This document shows positions 29,523 to 38,495 of a stretch of 64,000 bases of DNA, one piece after another. The position numbers and the translations under genes are program-made. The notes under the pieces were generated by a model. That model searched no databases. It was not told where the DNA came from and saw nothing but the letters and a program-made list of their open reading frames with translations. The number at the start of each line of letters is the position of its first letter. The stretch's first letter is position 1. This DNA comes from Microbulbifer sediminum (GTDB lineage Bacteria; Pseudomonadota; Gammaproteobacteria; Pseudomonadales; Cellvibrionaceae): the NCBI RefSeq assembly GCF_021729035.1, contig NZ_JAJSAP010000006.1:62001-126000 (forward strand), written 5' to 3'.

Positions 29523-32315
29523 ATGAGTCGCGGTTCCCCAACAACGGATGATGTTTTGACACGAGACAAACCAACAAATCATGCCGATCCCCACGCCCAG
29601 CGCGAGGCGGAGAAATACGACAAACCGGTGCCCAGTCGCGAGTACCTGCTGCAGCTACTGGAACAGCAGCACGAGCCAGTGTCCTGGGAAACGGTGGCAG
29701 AGCTGCTGGATATCCATGACGAGGATCGCCGCGAGGGTGTGCGGCGCCGCCTGATTGCCATGTCCCGTGACGGTCAGATCGCCAGTAACCGGGCCGGCGA
29801 TTTCGGTGTGCTGGACAAGATGCACCTGGTGCGGGGGCGCGTGATTGGCCACCGCGATGGCTTCGGCTTCGTATCCCCCCGGGATGGCGGGGACGACCTG
29901 TTCCTGTCCCACCGGCAGATGCGCAAAGTATTCGACGGCGACGAGGTGCTGGTACGCGAGACTCCGGGTGGTTTCCGCGGCAAGCGCGAGGCCGCTGTGA
30001 TCCGGGTGCTCAAGCACAACACCTACCAACTGGCCGGGCGCCTTTACCTGGAAAACGGCATTTGCTTCGTGCGTCCGGACAACCCCCGCATCAACCAGGA
30101 CATCATGGTGGCGGCGGACAAGATCGCCGATGCGGAGCATGGCCAGTATGTGGTGGTGAATATCGTCACCCAGCCCAGCCGCGACAGCCTCCCCCAGGGT
30201 GAGGTAGAGGAGGTGCTGGGAGATCACCTCGCCCCGGGCATGGAAATCGATGTCGCCATCCGTAACTACGGCATTCCCCATACCTGGCCGGCAGCGGTGC
30301 AGGAAGAAGTGGACGCCATTGCCGACGAGGTCGAGGAAGAGGACAAGAAGGCGCGGGTGGACCTGCGGCAGTTGCCGCTGGTGACCATCGATGGCGAGGA
30401 TGCCCGTGATTTCGATGATGCGGTGTTCTGTGAGCTATTGCCCGACAACAGCTGGAAGCTGCTGGTGGCCATCGCTGACGTGTCCCATTACGTGCATCCG
30501 GGCAGTGCCCTGGACGAGGAGGCACACAGCCGGGGCAATTCGGTCTATTTTCCCGATTTCGTGGTGCCGATGCTGCCGGAGAAGCTCTCCAACGGCCTCT
30601 GTTCGCTGAACCCGGAGGTCGATCGCCTGTGTATGGTGTGTGAAGTACAGATCGACCGGCGCGGCGAGATCCGTGACTTCCGTTTCTTCGAGGGCGTGAT
30701 GCGCAGTCACGCACGCCTGACCTATACCCAGGTGGGCCAGATAATCGAGGAGCGGGACAGCCGTGACAGTGGCCTGCGCAAGCAGTTTGCCGCACTTACC
30801 CCGCACCTGGACAACCTGCACGACCTCTACCGGGCCCTGCGCGGCGCGCGGGACCGGCGCGGTGCCATCGATTTCGAAACCACCGAGACCCGCATCCTGT
30901 TCGACCAGCAGCGCAAGATCGAGCGCATCGTGCCGGTGCAGCGCAACGATGCCCACAAGCTGATTGAGGAATGCATGCTGGCGGCCAATGTCTGTGCGGC
31001 CAAGCTGGCGGAGCTGTCCGAATTACCGTCACTCTACCGGGTGCACGATACCCCGAAGGAGGAAAAGCTCAGTAACCTCCGGGAATACCTGGGGGAGCTG
31101 GGCCTGCGTCTGCCCGGCGGGGCCGAGCCCCAGCCGATGGACTTCCAGGTACTGATGGAGCAGGTAGAGGGGCGCGCCGATGCACACATTATCCAGATGA
31201 TGATGCTGCGCTCGATGAACCAGGCGGTATATCAGCCGGAAAACCGCGGGCACTTTGGCCTGGATTACGAGGCCTATGCCCACTTTACCTCCCCCATCCG
31301 GCGCTACCCGGACCTGCTGCTGCACCGCGAGTTGCGCTGGCTGATCCGCAACGGCAGCGCCAATCCGGCGGCGGTCGCGAAAAAAGTTCACCCCGTGCCA
31401 GGGGCGGAGGCGATCCCGCGGGAAAATATCATTCCCTACGATATGGCCGCCATGGTCCAGCTGGGCGAGCACTGCTCGATGACCGAGCGCCGTGCCGATG
31501 ATGCCACCCGCGATGTGGTCAGCTGGTTGAAGTGTGAATACCTGCAGGATCATGTGGGCGAGGTTTACCCGGGCGTGATCAGTGCGGTGACCGGTTTTGG
31601 CCTGTTTGTGGAACTGGACCAGCTCTATGTGGAGGGCCTGGTGCACGTTACCGCGCTGCCCAAGGATTACTACAACTTCGAGCAGGCCCACCAGCGACTG
31701 GTGGGCGAGCGCAGCGGCGTGCGCTATCACCTCGGGGATTCGGTAACCGTGCGGGTGGCCAGGGTTGACCTGGAGGAGCGCAAGGTGGATTTCACCCTGG
31801 AAGAGCTGTTGAAGAGCCCCAAGCGCAAGCTCCCGCCGAAGGAGAGCCGGGGTAAAAAGCAGGAAACACATGTCAGCCCGCGGGCCATGGAGCTGGCGGT
31901 GGAACACCAGGAGGAGCGCGGCCGGCGCAACGGTTCAGGGGGCGGCAAGTCTGCGGCACGGGGCGGGGAGAATAAAGCCTCACGCGCCGCCGGCAGTCCC
32001 TGGAAGAAGCTCCCGGAGACCCCCCCGGGCGAAACGCCCTTCCGCAAGCGCAAGGTAGGCTCGAAAGAGAGCGAGCCGGTTGCCCCGACCCCGCCGGCGA
32101 CCGGAGCCCCCGCCCCCGCAGAAGATGAGGCGGGTGAAGAGGCGCCGCGCCGGCGCGGTCCGCGGCGCACCCCGCCCCGCAAGGGTGGCAAGCGCCCCGC
32201 GGTGGCGGCACGCAAGGCTGCACAGAAAGCAGCGAAGGCCAAGGCCGGTAACGGCAAGGGCAAAAAGAAAGTGCGCAAAAAGCATGTCGCCGCCCGCGGT
32301 AAAAAGAAAAAGTAG
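29523..32315 (+). CDS. rnr: Ribonuclease R
   Basis: RNase R is a processive 3'-5' exoribonuclease that degrades structured RNA and helps in rRNA/tmRNA quality control. The 930-residue protein has an N-terminal winged-helix region (about 35-95), two cold-shock OB folds (HRDGFGFVSPRDGG), the RNB catalytic domain with DGEDARDFDDAVF, an S1 domain (VGEVYPGVISAVTGFGLFVEL) and a long Lys/Arg-rich tail from about residue 770. Arrangement with rlmB downstream is conserved. The ATG at 29523 gives a slightly long N-terminus; a TTG further in (near 29556) is an alternative. Confidence 0.96.
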   Translation: MSRGSPTTDDVLTRDKPTNHADPHAQREAEKYDKPVPSREYLLQLLEQQHEPVSWETVAELLDIHDEDRREGVRRRLIAMSRDGQIASNRAGDFGVLDKMHLVRGRVIGHRDGFGFVSPRDGGDDLFLSHRQMRKVFDGDEVLVRETPGGFRGKREAAVIRVLKHNTYQLAGRLYLENGICFVRPDNPRINQDIMVAADKIADAEHGQYVVVNIVTQPSRDSLPQGEVEEVLGDHLAPGMEIDVAIRNYGIPHTWPAAVQEEVDAIADEVEEEDKKARVDLRQLPLVTIDGEDARDFDDAVFCELLPDNSWKLLVAIADVSHYVHPGSALDEEAHSRGNSVYFPDFVVPMLPEKLSNGLCSLNPEVDRLCMVCEVQIDRRGEIRDFRFFEGVMRSHARLTYTQVGQIIEERDSRDSGLRKQFAALTPHLDNLHDLYRALRGARDRRGAIDFETTETRILFDQQRKIERIVPVQRNDAHKLIEECMLAANVCAAKLAELSELPSLYRVHDTPKEEKLSNLREYLGELGLRLPGGAEPQPMDFQVLMEQVEGRADAHIIQMMMLRSMNQAVYQPENRGHFGLDYEAYAHFTSPIRRYPDLLLHRELRWLIRNGSANPAAVAKKVHPVPGAEAIPRENIIPYDMAAMVQLGEHCSMTERRADDATRDVVSWLKCEYLQDHVGEVYPGVISAVTGFGLFVELDQLYVEGLVHVTALPKDYYNFEQAHQRLVGERSGVRYHLGDSVTVRVARVDLEERKVDFTLEELLKSPKRKLPPKESRGKKQETHVSPRAMELAVEHQEERGRRNGSGGGKSAARGGENKASRAAGSPWKKLPETPPGETPFRKRKVGSKESEPVAPTPPATGAPAPAEDEAGEEAPRRRGPRRTPPRKGGKRPAVAARKAAQKAAKAKAGNGKGKKKVRKKHVAARGKKKK

Positions 32316-32361
32316 TCAGCGCTTACACGCTCCCGTTGACCCAACCAGTTGAATTGGATTT

Positions 32362-33117
32362 ATGGCCACAGAGATCGTCTATGGTCTGCACGCGGTGCAG
32401 GCTCTCCTGAAAAGCGCCCCCCAGCAGGTACAGGAACTGCTGCTGCTCCGTGGGCGGCGGGATCAGAAATTACAAAAACTGGTCCGCCAGGCGGAAAAAA
32501 ACGGCATTGCACTGCGCTACGCTGACCGCCGGGCCCTGGATGAAAAAGTGGGGGGCGAGGGCAATCACCAGGGCGTGGTGGCCGTATGTACCGGGGCCGC
32601 GAAGGTCTATGATGAGCGTTTCCTCAAGGAGTTGCTGGAAACCCTCGAACAAAATTCCGAGGCGCCCTTCCTGTTGATCCTCGACGGCGTCACCGATCCC
32701 CATAACCTGGGTGCCTGCCTGCGCTCCGCAGAAGCCGCCGGGGTGCACGCGGTCATTGTGCCCAAGGATAAGTCCGCCGGCCTCACGCCGACTGCGCGCA
32801 AGGTTGCCTGCGGTGCAGCCGAAGTCCTGCCGCTGGTGACGGTCACCAACCTGGCGCGCACCATGCAGCAACTGCAGCAGGCGGGCGTGTGGATTTTCGG
32901 GGCCGCCGGAGAGGGTGATCAGGATGTTTTTGCTGCCAGCCTCAGGGGCGGCATAGCCCTCGCCATGGGTGCCGAGGGGTCTGGCCTGCGTCGCCTGACC
33001 CGGGAGCACTGCGATCACCTGATCCGTATCCCCATGGCGGGAGAGGTGAGCAGTCTCAATGTCTCGGTGGCTACCGGTGTCTGCCTGTTTGAGGCGGTGC
33101 GCCAGCGCTCTAGCTGA
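32362..33117 (+). CDS. rlmB: 23S rRNA (guanosine(2251)-2'-O)-methyltransferase RlmB
   Basis: This SpoU-family enzyme methylates G2251 in the peptidyl-transferase P-loop of 23S rRNA. The 251-residue protein has the substrate-binding N-domain (MATEIVYGLHAVQALL) and the trefoil-knot SPOUT core with LDGVTDPHNLGACLRSAEAAG, AMGAEGSGLRRLTREHCD and IPMAGEVSSLNVSVATGV. It follows rnr by 46 bases and is probably co-transcribed. Confidence 0.96.
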   Translation: MATEIVYGLHAVQALLKSAPQQVQELLLLRGRRDQKLQKLVRQAEKNGIALRYADRRALDEKVGGEGNHQGVVAVCTGAAKVYDERFLKELLETLEQNSEAPFLLILDGVTDPHNLGACLRSAEAAGVHAVIVPKDKSAGLTPTARKVACGAAEVLPLVTVTNLARTMQQLQQAGVWIFGAAGEGDQDVFAASLRGGIALAMGAEGSGLRRLTREHCDHLIRIPMAGEVSSLNVSVATGVCLFEAVRQRSS

Positions 33118-33171
33118 ATCCATCCGGTCGTAGAGTCCCCGCATCGCTCCCTAACCCCCCTTGTCCCTATC

Positions 33172-33196
33172 CCCCTTGCCCCGGGCAAGGGGTTTC
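33172..33196 (+). terminator. Terminator after rlmB
   Basis: CCCCTTGC (33172-33179) pairs with GCAAGGGG (33185-33192) with a five-base loop, followed by TTTC. It separates the rnr-rlmB unit from the sigma-factor cassette. Confidence 0.6.
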
Positions 33197-33309
33197 TCGC
33201 CAGCCTATTGAAATCCCTCGCAAAACCCGGCGGTAATCAACGTCTTCGTCCCGTATTGCGCCTGAATAAACGCTCCCCCTGCTAAATTTCCCCTGCGGCA
33301 GAATTTTAC

Positions 33310-33338
33310 GGAACCCTCTGTCCTGCCCGTTCGTGTAA
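33310..33338 (+). promoter_or_regulatory. ECF-type promoter of cassette A
   Basis: GGAACC (33310-33315), a 16-base spacer and CGTGTAA (33332-33338). The same two boxes with the same spacing occur before the paralogous cassette at 38421-38449 while the surrounding sequence differs. GGAAC/CGT-type boxes are typical of ECF sigma factors, so autoregulation by the downstream sigma factor is likely. The remaining 33118-33434 gap holds only the rlmB terminator. Confidence 0.7.
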
Positions 33339-33434
33339 CAGCGACAGGCCGCCTCAGCAGTATGCCCTTCCCCCGACCGGGGCTTCGCATTGGGCCGGCG
33401 TTACCCCAAGTCCCAGCCAATCGGGAGTAGTGGT

Positions 33435-34004
33435 TTGAATACCTGGCTGACGCGTCTTTTCCATACCCCACAGTCCCGGGAGGACCGGTTTGTCTCCCTC
33501 GTTTCACCGCACCTCCGCCGGATGTACCGCATGGCGTACCGGTGGACCATGAATGCACACGAGGCCGAAGACCTGGTGCAGGATGTACTGGTGCGGCTCG
33601 TGCCGCGCGTGGCAGAGCTGGAGGCGGTTGAGCGGTTGGGTCCCTGGCTGGTCCGGGTTCTGTACCGGCGTTACGTGGATCTATACCGGCGTCGCTGTGC
33701 TTCTCCCATTGACGCGAACCTGTCACTGGAAAGCGATGACCTTGAACGTCGCGCTCCGGCCCGCGGCAATGATGACTTCCGGCGCGCCGAATTACAGCGC
33801 GCGCTACAGCGAGCCCTGTGGGCACTGGATGAGGAATGGCGCGATATCGTGCTACTTCATGATGTTGAAGGCTACACCGCCATCGAGGTGGCGGACATCC
33901 TGCAACTGAATGTGGGCACGGTGAAATCCCGTCTGCATCGCGCCCGGGCGAAACTGAAAAAAAGCCTCGCGCCCGGAACCCTCCAGATCTCTGAAGCGTG
34001 TTAG
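33435..34004 (+). CDS. ECF RNA polymerase sigma factor, cassette A
   Basis: The 189-residue protein has sigma region 2 (HLRRMYRMAYRWTMNAHEAEDLVQDVL...) at about residues 20-90 and region 4 (RDIVLLHDVEGYTAIEVADIL, VGTVKSRLHRARAKLKKSL) at about 130-180, with nothing between but a charged linker. This is the ECF layout. I chose the TTG at 33435 (MNTWLTRLFHTPQSREDRF) because it aligns with the paralog at 38496 and has GGGAGTAG upstream; the frame itself opens at 33390. It is strongly similar to the cassette B sigma factor throughout (EDRF..LV.PHLR...RMAYRWT). The stop is 21 bases before the anti-sigma start. Confidence 0.88.
   Translation: MNTWLTRLFHTPQSREDRFVSLVSPHLRRMYRMAYRWTMNAHEAEDLVQDVLVRLVPRVAELEAVERLGPWLVRVLYRRYVDLYRRRCASPIDANLSLESDDLERRAPARGNDDFRRAELQRALQRALWALDEEWRDIVLLHDVEGYTAIEVADILQLNVGTVKSRLHRARAKLKKSLAPGTLQISEAC
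33975..34003 (+). promoter_or_regulatory. Possible second ECF-like promoter at the 3' end of the sigma gene, cassette A
   Basis: GGAACC (33975-33980), 16 bases, CGTGTTA (33997-34003) overlap the last codons of the sigma gene. The paralog has the same layout at 39024-39052. Part of the match follows from conserved codons (Gly-Thr ... Cys-stop), so it may be coincidental. Confidence 0.35.
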
Positions 34005-34025
34005 GGGGCAAAGGAGCAGCAGACC

Positions 34026-34619
34026 ATGTCAACAAAGGAACCTCTAAGCCACTCCTGTCCCGGGCCGCTGGGCGACGACCGGTTGCAGCGCCTCCTGCGG
34101 GAAATGCCGGCCCCGGAACCGGAGGTGGGATTTGAGCGGCGGGTGTTGAGGGCGGCTCTGGCCATTCGGCATGAGCGAAGCGAATCCCGGATGTGGTGGT
34201 TCAGGCCGATGCGTTGGCCTGTGGCGGCAACCGCCTTCTGCCTACTGGGGCTTTTCCTGGCTAAAGGTGGCCTCCGTGTGAACGCGCCTGTCCCGGCGCT
34301 GGCTGACTGGGAAGCGGCGACCCCGCGAACGGTGCATATCGTACTGGATAGTCCGCGCCAGCTCCCGGGCGCAACGATTCGGGTCAGGCTGCCTGCCGGC
34401 GCGACACTCGAGGGTTACCGCGATATCGACACGTTGCAGTGGCAGGCAGATATTCCCGCCGGAGGCAACCGACTGTCATTGCCGGTGCTGGTAACAGGCG
34501 GTACACCCGAGGGGATTATCCGGGTGGAAATCGAGCACGAGGGCGCGCGCAAGGCGCTGGAGTTTTCAATCCCACCGCCATCAAAGGATGACGGCGGTGC
34601 GTCTATCACTACAACCTGA
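34026..34619 (+). CDS. Probable membrane anti-sigma factor, cassette A (no zinc motif)
   Basis: The 197-residue protein has a cytoplasmic N-terminus (residues 1-62) with the block RLLREMPAPEPEVGFERRVL shared with the paralog at 39071. One transmembrane helix (about 64-79) and a periplasmic beta-rich domain follow (about 95-185: TVHIVLDSP...GATIRVRLPAG...RVEIEHEGARKALEF). By position and topology it should hold the cassette A sigma factor. The H-x3-C-x2-C zinc anti-sigma motif of the paralog is missing; only a lone SHSCPG remains. I do not recognise the periplasmic domain. Confidence 0.7.
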   Translation: MSTKEPLSHSCPGPLGDDRLQRLLREMPAPEPEVGFERRVLRAALAIRHERSESRMWWFRPMRWPVAATAFCLLGLFLAKGGLRVNAPVPALADWEAATPRTVHIVLDSPRQLPGATIRVRLPAGATLEGYRDIDTLQWQADIPAGGNRLSLPVLVTGGTPEGIIRVEIEHEGARKALEFSIPPPSKDDGGASITTT

Positions 34620-34654
34620 TTGCAGGTTGGGTTTTCCAAAAGAGGTAAAGGAAG

Positions 34655-35227
34655 ATGTTGCGGAAAAATCTACTGGTCCTGGGGCTCGCCGCCGGCGCCT
34701 GCATGGCCGTGCCGGGTTACGCCCAGGAAGTCGAAAGCCAGGCCGACCTGGATATCACCCTGTCTGTGGCCGAGAGTGCGCAGGATGCGCAGGATGTCCT
34801 GAACAATATTGACCTTCCGCCCGAGCTGCGGGAAGTGGCTGAACAGCAGCTGGCCGCCGTGATCGCGGCAATCGAGGCTGCCAATACCGGCGAATCCTCG
34901 GGAGAAGCCGGGGCGAAGGTTGATGCGGAGACCAGGGCGCGCTTTGCGGAGGCGCTGGCCCGCAGCCGCGAGTTGGCCAGCAGCAATACTGCGGCGGCCA
35001 ATGCCGCGGTGGCGGATGCGCAGATGGCCGCAGAGGCAGCGCGGGAAGCGATCGAGGAGGCGGTCAAGAACGGTCTCACCGGCGCGGAGGTCGAGGGGAT
35101 CATCGACCAGATGATGCAGGATATCCTCAACAGTCTGCCGGCTGACGTGCGCGAACAGATGCCGGCTGATATCGGCACCCTGATCCAGGATGCAAAGGAT
35201 AGCGCTACCGATAGCCCGGATACGTGA
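34655..35227 (+). CDS. Secreted Ala/Glu-rich helical protein, cassette A; function unknown
   Basis: The 190-residue precursor has a signal peptide (MLRKNLLVLGLAAGACMAVPGYA, cleavage near residue 23) and a mature part that is almost entirely Ala, Glu, Asp, Val and Gln, predicted helical or coiled-coil. The paralog at 39773 shares a start of the type DLD(I/V)xxxV.E...A.D..N.I.LP and a C-terminal ILNSLPADVREQMPADI-like segment. The rest diverges in sequence but not composition. There are no Cys in the mature part, no lipobox and no membrane anchor. Likely periplasmic or exported. An RBS AAAGGAAG precedes the ATG. Confidence 0.75.
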   Translation: MLRKNLLVLGLAAGACMAVPGYAQEVESQADLDITLSVAESAQDAQDVLNNIDLPPELREVAEQQLAAVIAAIEAANTGESSGEAGAKVDAETRARFAEALARSRELASSNTAAANAAVADAQMAAEAAREAIEEAVKNGLTGAEVEGIIDQMMQDILNSLPADVREQMPADIGTLIQDAKDSATDSPDT

Positions 35228-35245
35228 TACCGGAATGTAGGTGTG

Positions 35246-35277
35246 CCCGGCACCGGGGGGACTGCTCCCGTGCCGGG
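35246..35277 (+). promoter_or_regulatory. Intergenic hairpin before the cassette A barrel gene
   Basis: CCCGGCAC (35246-35253) pairs with GTGCCGGG (35270-35277). There is no T-tract, so it may tune mRNA stability rather than terminate. Cassette B has a stronger terminator-like hairpin at the same place. Confidence 0.45.
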
Positions 35278-35321
35278 ACTGCAATTGGCAATACGGGTAC
35301 GGTAAACACGGGGTAAAGAAA

Positions 35322-36635
35322 GTGAAGGTAAAGGACTACCTGCAAAGGCTGGCACTATTGGCTGTGCTGGGTGTTACATCACAGTCGCCGGTTGCGGCCG
35401 AGTTCGAGGATGGCGTCAAAGCTTTCAGGGCCAGTGACTACCAGCGAGCACTGTTGGCTTTCTCATCGCTGGAAGCGCGCGGCAATAACAGCGCGCGACT
35501 GAAATATAATATTGGCGTCACGTTGGTGAAACTCGGGCGTTATCGTGAGGCGGCAAGTTATTTCTATCAGCTTCTCGACGATCCGGAATGGCGCGACCTG
35601 GCACGCTATAACCTGGCGCTGACAGCGGAAAAGCGCGATCGGCCGCTACTCGCTGCGAGGCACTACCGGAAGGTCACGGAGACTGCCGATTCAGAAAAGT
35701 TGCGCAAGCTCGCAAGCAGTCGCCTGAACGCGCTCGCAGCGGACGATCGCGGTGCAATCCACCGACAATGGTTGGGGCTGGCGAGTCTCTCTGCGGGTTA
35801 CGACAACAATGCCTACGCATTGCAAAACGAACTGCTTGCCGATGTGGAAATGGGAGAGGATAGCTTTACCGAAGGTTTTGTGTGGGGGCAGTACCGCGTG
35901 CGGGGAACCCCCGCGGATGGATGGCGCCTGCATGGCTATGCTTTCAGCCGCCGCTACCGGGAACTGGAGAGCCTGAACCTTAACAGCGTGAGTGCAGCGC
36001 TTTCCCGCGACAAGCACTGGCAGGGATGGGACACCGAAGTGGGCCTGGCGGGCGAATTCATCTATCTGGGGGGCGACCAGGTCTCCCGCCAGGTGAACCT
36101 GGTGAGCAGGCTGACCCGTAACCTTGGCATTGGTAGCCTGTCCCTGTCATACCTTCCGGGCTACTATCTTGGCGGTGAAGGCTACGAATACCTGGATGGC
36201 TGGCGCCAGCGCGTGGCGCTCAAGTGGCGTCGTCCCCTGCTGGCCGGCGAGCTGCTGGCGTTTTACCAGTATGACAGTAACGACCGCGCAGACCTGGAGC
36301 GTGAAGCGCAGGACTATTACAGTTACTCCCCGGCCCGACATTCGCTGGGCAGCGAGCTGGAGTGGCCGATCCTGGGGCGTTGGACCCTGTCCGCCGGCAT
36401 GGAGTTTCGGCAGAGCGTCTATGACGGCACAAACCGGATCACCCGTGATGACGGCTCGGTGATCAGCTACCAGCGTGAGTCCGACAGGCTGAAGTCCTGG
36501 ATCGAGACGCGATACCGGCTCAGCCCCAGGTTCAGTCTCGATGGCAAGGTGGTCAATATCGATAACCGTGAGAACCGGGATATTTACACATTTGATAAAA
36601 CCGAGTTCAGCCTGGGGGTCAGCTACGTTTTCTGA
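35322..36635 (+). CDS. TPR plus outer-membrane beta-barrel protein, cassette A
   Basis: The 437-residue precursor has a signal peptide (about residues 1-26), two to three TPR-like repeats (about 28-150: AFRASDYQRALLAFSSLEA, LKYNIGVTLVKLGRYREAASYF, ARYNLALTAEKRDRPLLAARHY) and a C-terminal region of alternating aromatic strands (from about 160, SAGYDNNAYALQ) ending in ...LGVSYVF. A terminal Phe is the BAM recognition signature. TPR plus barrel is also the architecture of Slam/type XI secretion proteins, but I cannot claim membership. The GTG at 35322 is preferred over an upstream ATG because the signal peptide starts there (MKVKDYLQRLALLAVL). The paralog at 40397 is alignable along its length. 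Confidence 0.8.
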   Translation: MKVKDYLQRLALLAVLGVTSQSPVAAEFEDGVKAFRASDYQRALLAFSSLEARGNNSARLKYNIGVTLVKLGRYREAASYFYQLLDDPEWRDLARYNLALTAEKRDRPLLAARHYRKVTETADSEKLRKLASSRLNALAADDRGAIHRQWLGLASLSAGYDNNAYALQNELLADVEMGEDSFTEGFVWGQYRVRGTPADGWRLHGYAFSRRYRELESLNLNSVSAALSRDKHWQGWDTEVGLAGEFIYLGGDQVSRQVNLVSRLTRNLGIGSLSLSYLPGYYLGGEGYEYLDGWRQRVALKWRRPLLAGELLAFYQYDSNDRADLEREAQDYYSYSPARHSLGSELEWPILGRWTLSAGMEFRQSVYDGTNRITRDDGSVISYQRESDRLKSWIETRYRLSPRFSLDGKVVNIDNRENRDIYTFDKTEFSLGVSYVF

Positions 36636-37261
36636 GGGCAGGTGGCAGATGGCGCCGGCTTGGGCCTGTCAGTCGCCCGTCTCCTGATTTCCTGGTGGCT
36701 TCATCGAAGCCTGTAGACCTCTCCCTTGTCTATATCGTGAAGCCACCATTTTTACCGAACATTTACTCCTGTGCTCAACCCTTCATTTTATGAATGCACG
36801 CCAAAGATAAATTCGGTACAGGGATCGAGTTAGTCAAGAATAATCTTTGTTGTCCAGCTGACGGGCTCCGTTACTTCTCCATATCCTTTATGTTTTGCAT
36901 CCTAATGTTGCGGCATCAGGTGCTGGGCGTTTACAGGGCTGTGTAACTATCAGGCAGCAAAAGAAGTGCATGATTCCGATCGTGTATGAATGGTGTGCGG
37001 GCCAGGAGCTTGTGGGCATGCCTGTGTGTAGCAAAAGTCGGCAGGTCTTGCTGGTGAGCCAGCCCCTTCGGATGCGCGTATTGAATTGGCAGGTGCAAAC
37101 CGGCCGGCTCCCCAATGGCTGTCTTCGCTGCTCCCCCAGGCAAGGGCTCCCTGCGGCATCGCGGCAACGCCTGTCCGTTCGGCAGTCTACATATGGCGAT
37201 ATCTGCCCGCGCACGGCGGGCCGGGTTACCGGCTATACCTCCGGGGGCGTTTAGCGCGGGG
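36636..37261. other. Non-coding, partly AT-rich gap between cassette A and the oxygenase gene
   Basis: No convincing gene. About 36740-36960 is visibly richer in A+T than the rest of the window. Short forward frames (for example around 36895-37254) lack an RBS, codon bias and any recognisable motif, and I treat them as chance. A terminator-like inverted repeat lies at its left end. Confidence 0.5.
36694..36752 (+). terminator. Terminator-like inverted repeat after cassette A
   Basis: GGTGGCTTCA (36694-36703) is the exact complement of TGAAGCCACC (36738-36747), followed by ATTTTT. The 34-base loop is long for a standard intrinsic terminator. Confidence 0.45.
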
Positions 37262-37969
37262 TTACGGCCCGGTGCCGTAAAGTTCGGCTGCCGGGCGGTA
37301 CATTACCCAGGAGGTGAGCACGTACTTGTCGCCGGAAATCGGAACGTTGCCGCGATGGGTATGGGTAAAGCTGCAAGGGGAGAGTACCAGGCTGCCCTGG
37401 CGGGGCTTGAGCTTGATGTCCTGGTACTGGAACTCGGTTTCTCCCCCTTCCTTCACATCATTCAGGTACAGGAGCCAGAACAGGACCCGATGCAGGGATT
37501 TCTGTCCGGCGTCCGTGGGGTGAGGGTAATGTTCCGAATGCCAGTGGCGGAAGCCGCCGACTGATTGCCGGTAGTGCTGGAAGTTGATGCCGTCAAACCG
37601 GAATATGCCCGAAACCAGCATTTGCAGCTGCTCTTCAGGCAGCTGCCCAATATCGTCGCTGGTCAGGTTGCGGGGTGCCTGCAGTCCTTCATCATAAATG
37701 GTGGGGGAGAGTGCGCCGGTCAGCATGTGCGGGTAGCGCCGGCAATAGCCCATCAGGGCACGCAGTACTACCTGGTTGACAGTGCTGCACTCCTCGCGCC
37801 AGGACTCGAGCCCGGAGATATACAGGTCAGAGCTGTCCTTTTTGCTTCTGTCCACACCGGAGCCGATGCGGCCCGGCTGTTTATCCGGGGCTTCATCAAA
37901 CTTGCGAATCAGCTGCTGGCAGGTCTCCGCCGATACAGCACGTTCGAAGAGCGTGACCAGAGAATCCAT
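37262..37969 (-). CDS. 2OG-Fe(II) oxygenase (prolyl-4-hydroxylase-like)
   Basis: The 235-residue protein ends in a double-stranded beta-helix typical of 2-oxoglutarate/Fe(II) dioxygenases: RHWHSEHYPH (first His plus acidic ligand), VLFWLLYLNDVKEGGETEF, and the distal His in CSFTHTHRGNVP with a basic residue downstream for 2-oxoglutarate. The acidic ligand appears as Glu in His-Ser-Glu, where Asp is more usual. It lies on the opposite strand between the two sigma cassettes. The substrate is unknown; hydroxylation of a protein is possible. Confidence 0.82.
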   Translation of the reverse strand: MDSLVTLFERAVSAETCQQLIRKFDEAPDKQPGRIGSGVDRSKKDSSDLYISGLESWREECSTVNQVVLRALMGYCRRYPHMLTGALSPTIYDEGLQAPRNLTSDDIGQLPEEQLQMLVSGIFRFDGINFQHYRQSVGGFRHWHSEHYPHPTDAGQKSLHRVLFWLLYLNDVKEGGETEFQYQDIKLKPRQGSLVLSPCSFTHTHRGNVPISGDKYVLTSWVMYRPAAELYGTGP

Positions 37970-38495
37970 AGCATCACTACCATTGTTGTGATTGTTTTAG
38001 TGGTGGCGCAGGGCAAGGGCTACCGCACAGCCGGTAAACCGATACCGCAGGGTAAATATTCGCACGGGGCGCAGGAGTAGTGAAGGGCGGCGCTGCGCCC
38101 GCTCCGTTTTGGGGAGTTTGCCGGGCATGGATTGCGCGGTACAGCCCCTGGGTGAGGCGGTTGGGGATTGGGCCACCAACCCGCTATCCACACGGGCGAG
38201 GCCAGCGTATCTCCGGATCAGCAGCCGTGAAACTAGCCGATAGGTGGCCTGTCGAAGCCACTGCAGGCGGGAGGCCATTGCCGGCGCAGGGGCCCCGGAT
38301 TTTCACAGCAAAAGGTTCCCGTTGCGGCTGCTGTTGGAAATTTTTCCTCGGAAGCCCGCGGGAGGTCTGGCCTGTGAAGCTGCGATTGGGGAAAGAAGTG
38401 AAAATAATTTCGCTGGTGCGGGAACCTTTTCGTGATGCCGTGCGTGTAAGAGTAAACAGATTGTTTGCAGGTTCGAGGGGGAGCGGGTAAGCCCG
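37970..38495. other. Gap between oxygenase gene and cassette B
   Basis: It contains the upstream region of the reverse-strand oxygenase and, at its right end, the ECF-type promoter of cassette B (38421-38449). I see no other gene; the open frame at 38080-38490 lacks codon bias, an RBS and recognisable motifs. Confidence 0.5.
38421..38449 (+). promoter_or_regulatory. ECF-type promoter of cassette B
   Basis: GGAACC (38421-38426), a 16-base spacer and CGTGTAA (38443-38449), 46 bases before the sigma start. Both boxes and the spacing are identical to the cassette A promoter, whereas spacers and flanks are different, so selection on the boxes is likely. Confidence 0.72.

Noticed and set aside
36895-37254. 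Forward frame (119 codons) in the gap after cassette A
   Set aside because: No RBS, no codon bias, no motif; only weak chance appearance of Cys pairs.
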